Source: Onchocerca volvulus (Eukaryota; Nematoda; Chromadorea; Rhabditida; Onchocercidae). Taken from it: DNA of 64,000 nt. Position 1 is the stretch's first letter. Every line of letters starts with the position of its first letter. The DNA is taken from assembly GCA_000499405.2 (NCBI GenBank), contig HG738139.1, positions 1,554,170 to 1,618,169 on the forward strand, written 5' to 3'. The notes under the pieces were generated by a model that saw nothing but the letters and a program-made list of their open reading frames with translations, was not told the DNA's origin and did not search any database. Of the stretch, positions 62,941-64,000 are shown piece by piece. The translations under genes were made by a program, and so were the position numbers.

Positions 62941-64000
62941 CATTATCGTTATTTTTAATCCAAAGTTCATTATTTCTTCTTCTCTTCCTCCTTTTTTCTC
63001 ATTCATTTTTCCTCTCTGTTCCTCCTTCTTCATTTTATTTTCCTTCCATCGTCCTATTTATCTTCAGAATTTCTTTCTTTTACTACAAAATCTATCGTCC
63101 AACAATTGATCAAAGCTTTCATTATACGGTCTGTATTGTCTCATGGCATGATATTACTATCTTTTCATCAATTTCTTTCATTTTTCTTCAAATTTTGCCC
63201 AAAATATTTCCCAATTTCTTTAATATTATCAAAATCTTTTCTATATTTCATTTACCGTAATATTTTCATATAATCTTAAATGCTTTTTTTTCTTTACAAG
63301 AAAAAGGAAGGAAGGATTACGGTATCTTCATAATTGCTTGTAAGAAGAAAAACTAAGATAGTTTGTTGAATTTTTTGGGAAAATTTCTTCAATTGCATTT
63401 CATTTTATTTCTCTTTTCTTTTTTTTTTTCTTAAGCAAATGAATGTGACGAATTTAAATTACAGTTTCAACTTGTGTTAATTATTATCGATTCTTTTTTA
63501 GTTCGAAATGTTCACAAATTATAAGCACTTAAATGAAATGAATCATTTGAGGTTGAAAATATCTACTTAATATTAGAATTGTCAACCGTAATTAATCATA
63601 TACTGAGATGTAATCATATTATGGTTAAAAGGACATGTTTAATTTTATTCTGTTTCAAATTTTTCATTTTCTATTATCAATTTAGAAGTGGTCGCAGAAA
63701 AGTAGCTTTGAGGATGTCATATCTAAAAAAAATTTATTGACTAAGAAACAAATTCTTTAATAGTTTACGAATAACGTATTTTTGATAATTATTAGTCTGA
63801 TTCGACATTTTCGAATTACATCACTTTGTTAAATTATACAAATCAATAATTTCAATGTTAATGATAAAAATTTTTCTCTTTTTTTTTGTAACATGGAAGG
63901 ATCTTTCTCTTTTTTTTTTTCAAAAAATTCATGAAACGAAAATCCTAAACAGTATACAGCAGCTGAGAAATCTAAGTAACAAAAGAAAGATATCAAATTG

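Noticed and set aside
1..64000. tRNA, rRNA and spliced-leader genes
   Set aside because: No T-arm GGTTCGAATCC-type motif with a matching cloverleaf and no conserved rRNA or SL sequence was noticed on reading; a covariance-model scan would be needed to exclude them.

Overview
The window is eukaryotic, very AT-rich DNA that looks like a nematode, most probably a filarial (spirurid) worm. The evidence is a densely interrupted gene with short introns, GT...TTTCAG splice sites, a CBP-1 protein of the p300/CBP family, and a decayed alphaproteobacterial-type gene of the kind that Wolbachia leaves in filarial nuclear genomes. The species is not determined.

Layout. 1-344: probable last exon of an unidentified cysteine-containing protein. 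345-3100: AT-rich spacer, then a broken Helitron helicase-like domain (about 1565-2365) followed by copies of a dispersed repeat. 3.1-6.6 kb: no gene seen; it holds a strongly pyrimidine-rich block (about 3.78-4.68 kb), a TG/TATG repeat and two short hairpins just before the next gene. 6,613-23,329 (+): cbp-1, the only intact gene recognised. 38 of its exons (exon 2 to the stop codon) form one continuous frame of 2,157 codons carrying LXXLL, TAZ1, KIX, bromodomain, RING/PHD, HAT, ZZ, TAZ2 and NCBD regions in the canonical order. Only the junction of exon 1 to exon 2 is unresolved, and a small exon is probably missing there.

23.3-64 kb: about 40 kb with no recognisable intact gene. It is made of AT-rich sequence, homopolymer tracts, trinucleotide repeats and an unusual number of local degenerate tandem duplications (units of about 43 to 210 bp). 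Within it are a tandem pair of the same dispersed repeat that lies beside the Helitron fossil (39.2-39.7 kb), a perfect 21-bp hairpin (42.1 kb), a broken heme A synthase (ctaA) pseudogene of apparent Wolbachia origin (about 49.0-49.5 kb), a higher-GC island (52.8-52.95 kb), a possible 24-nt microexon (55.3 kb) and a G-rich quadruplex-capable tract (58.0-58.15 kb). It could be a true gene desert or the introns of an unrecognised gene with very small exons.
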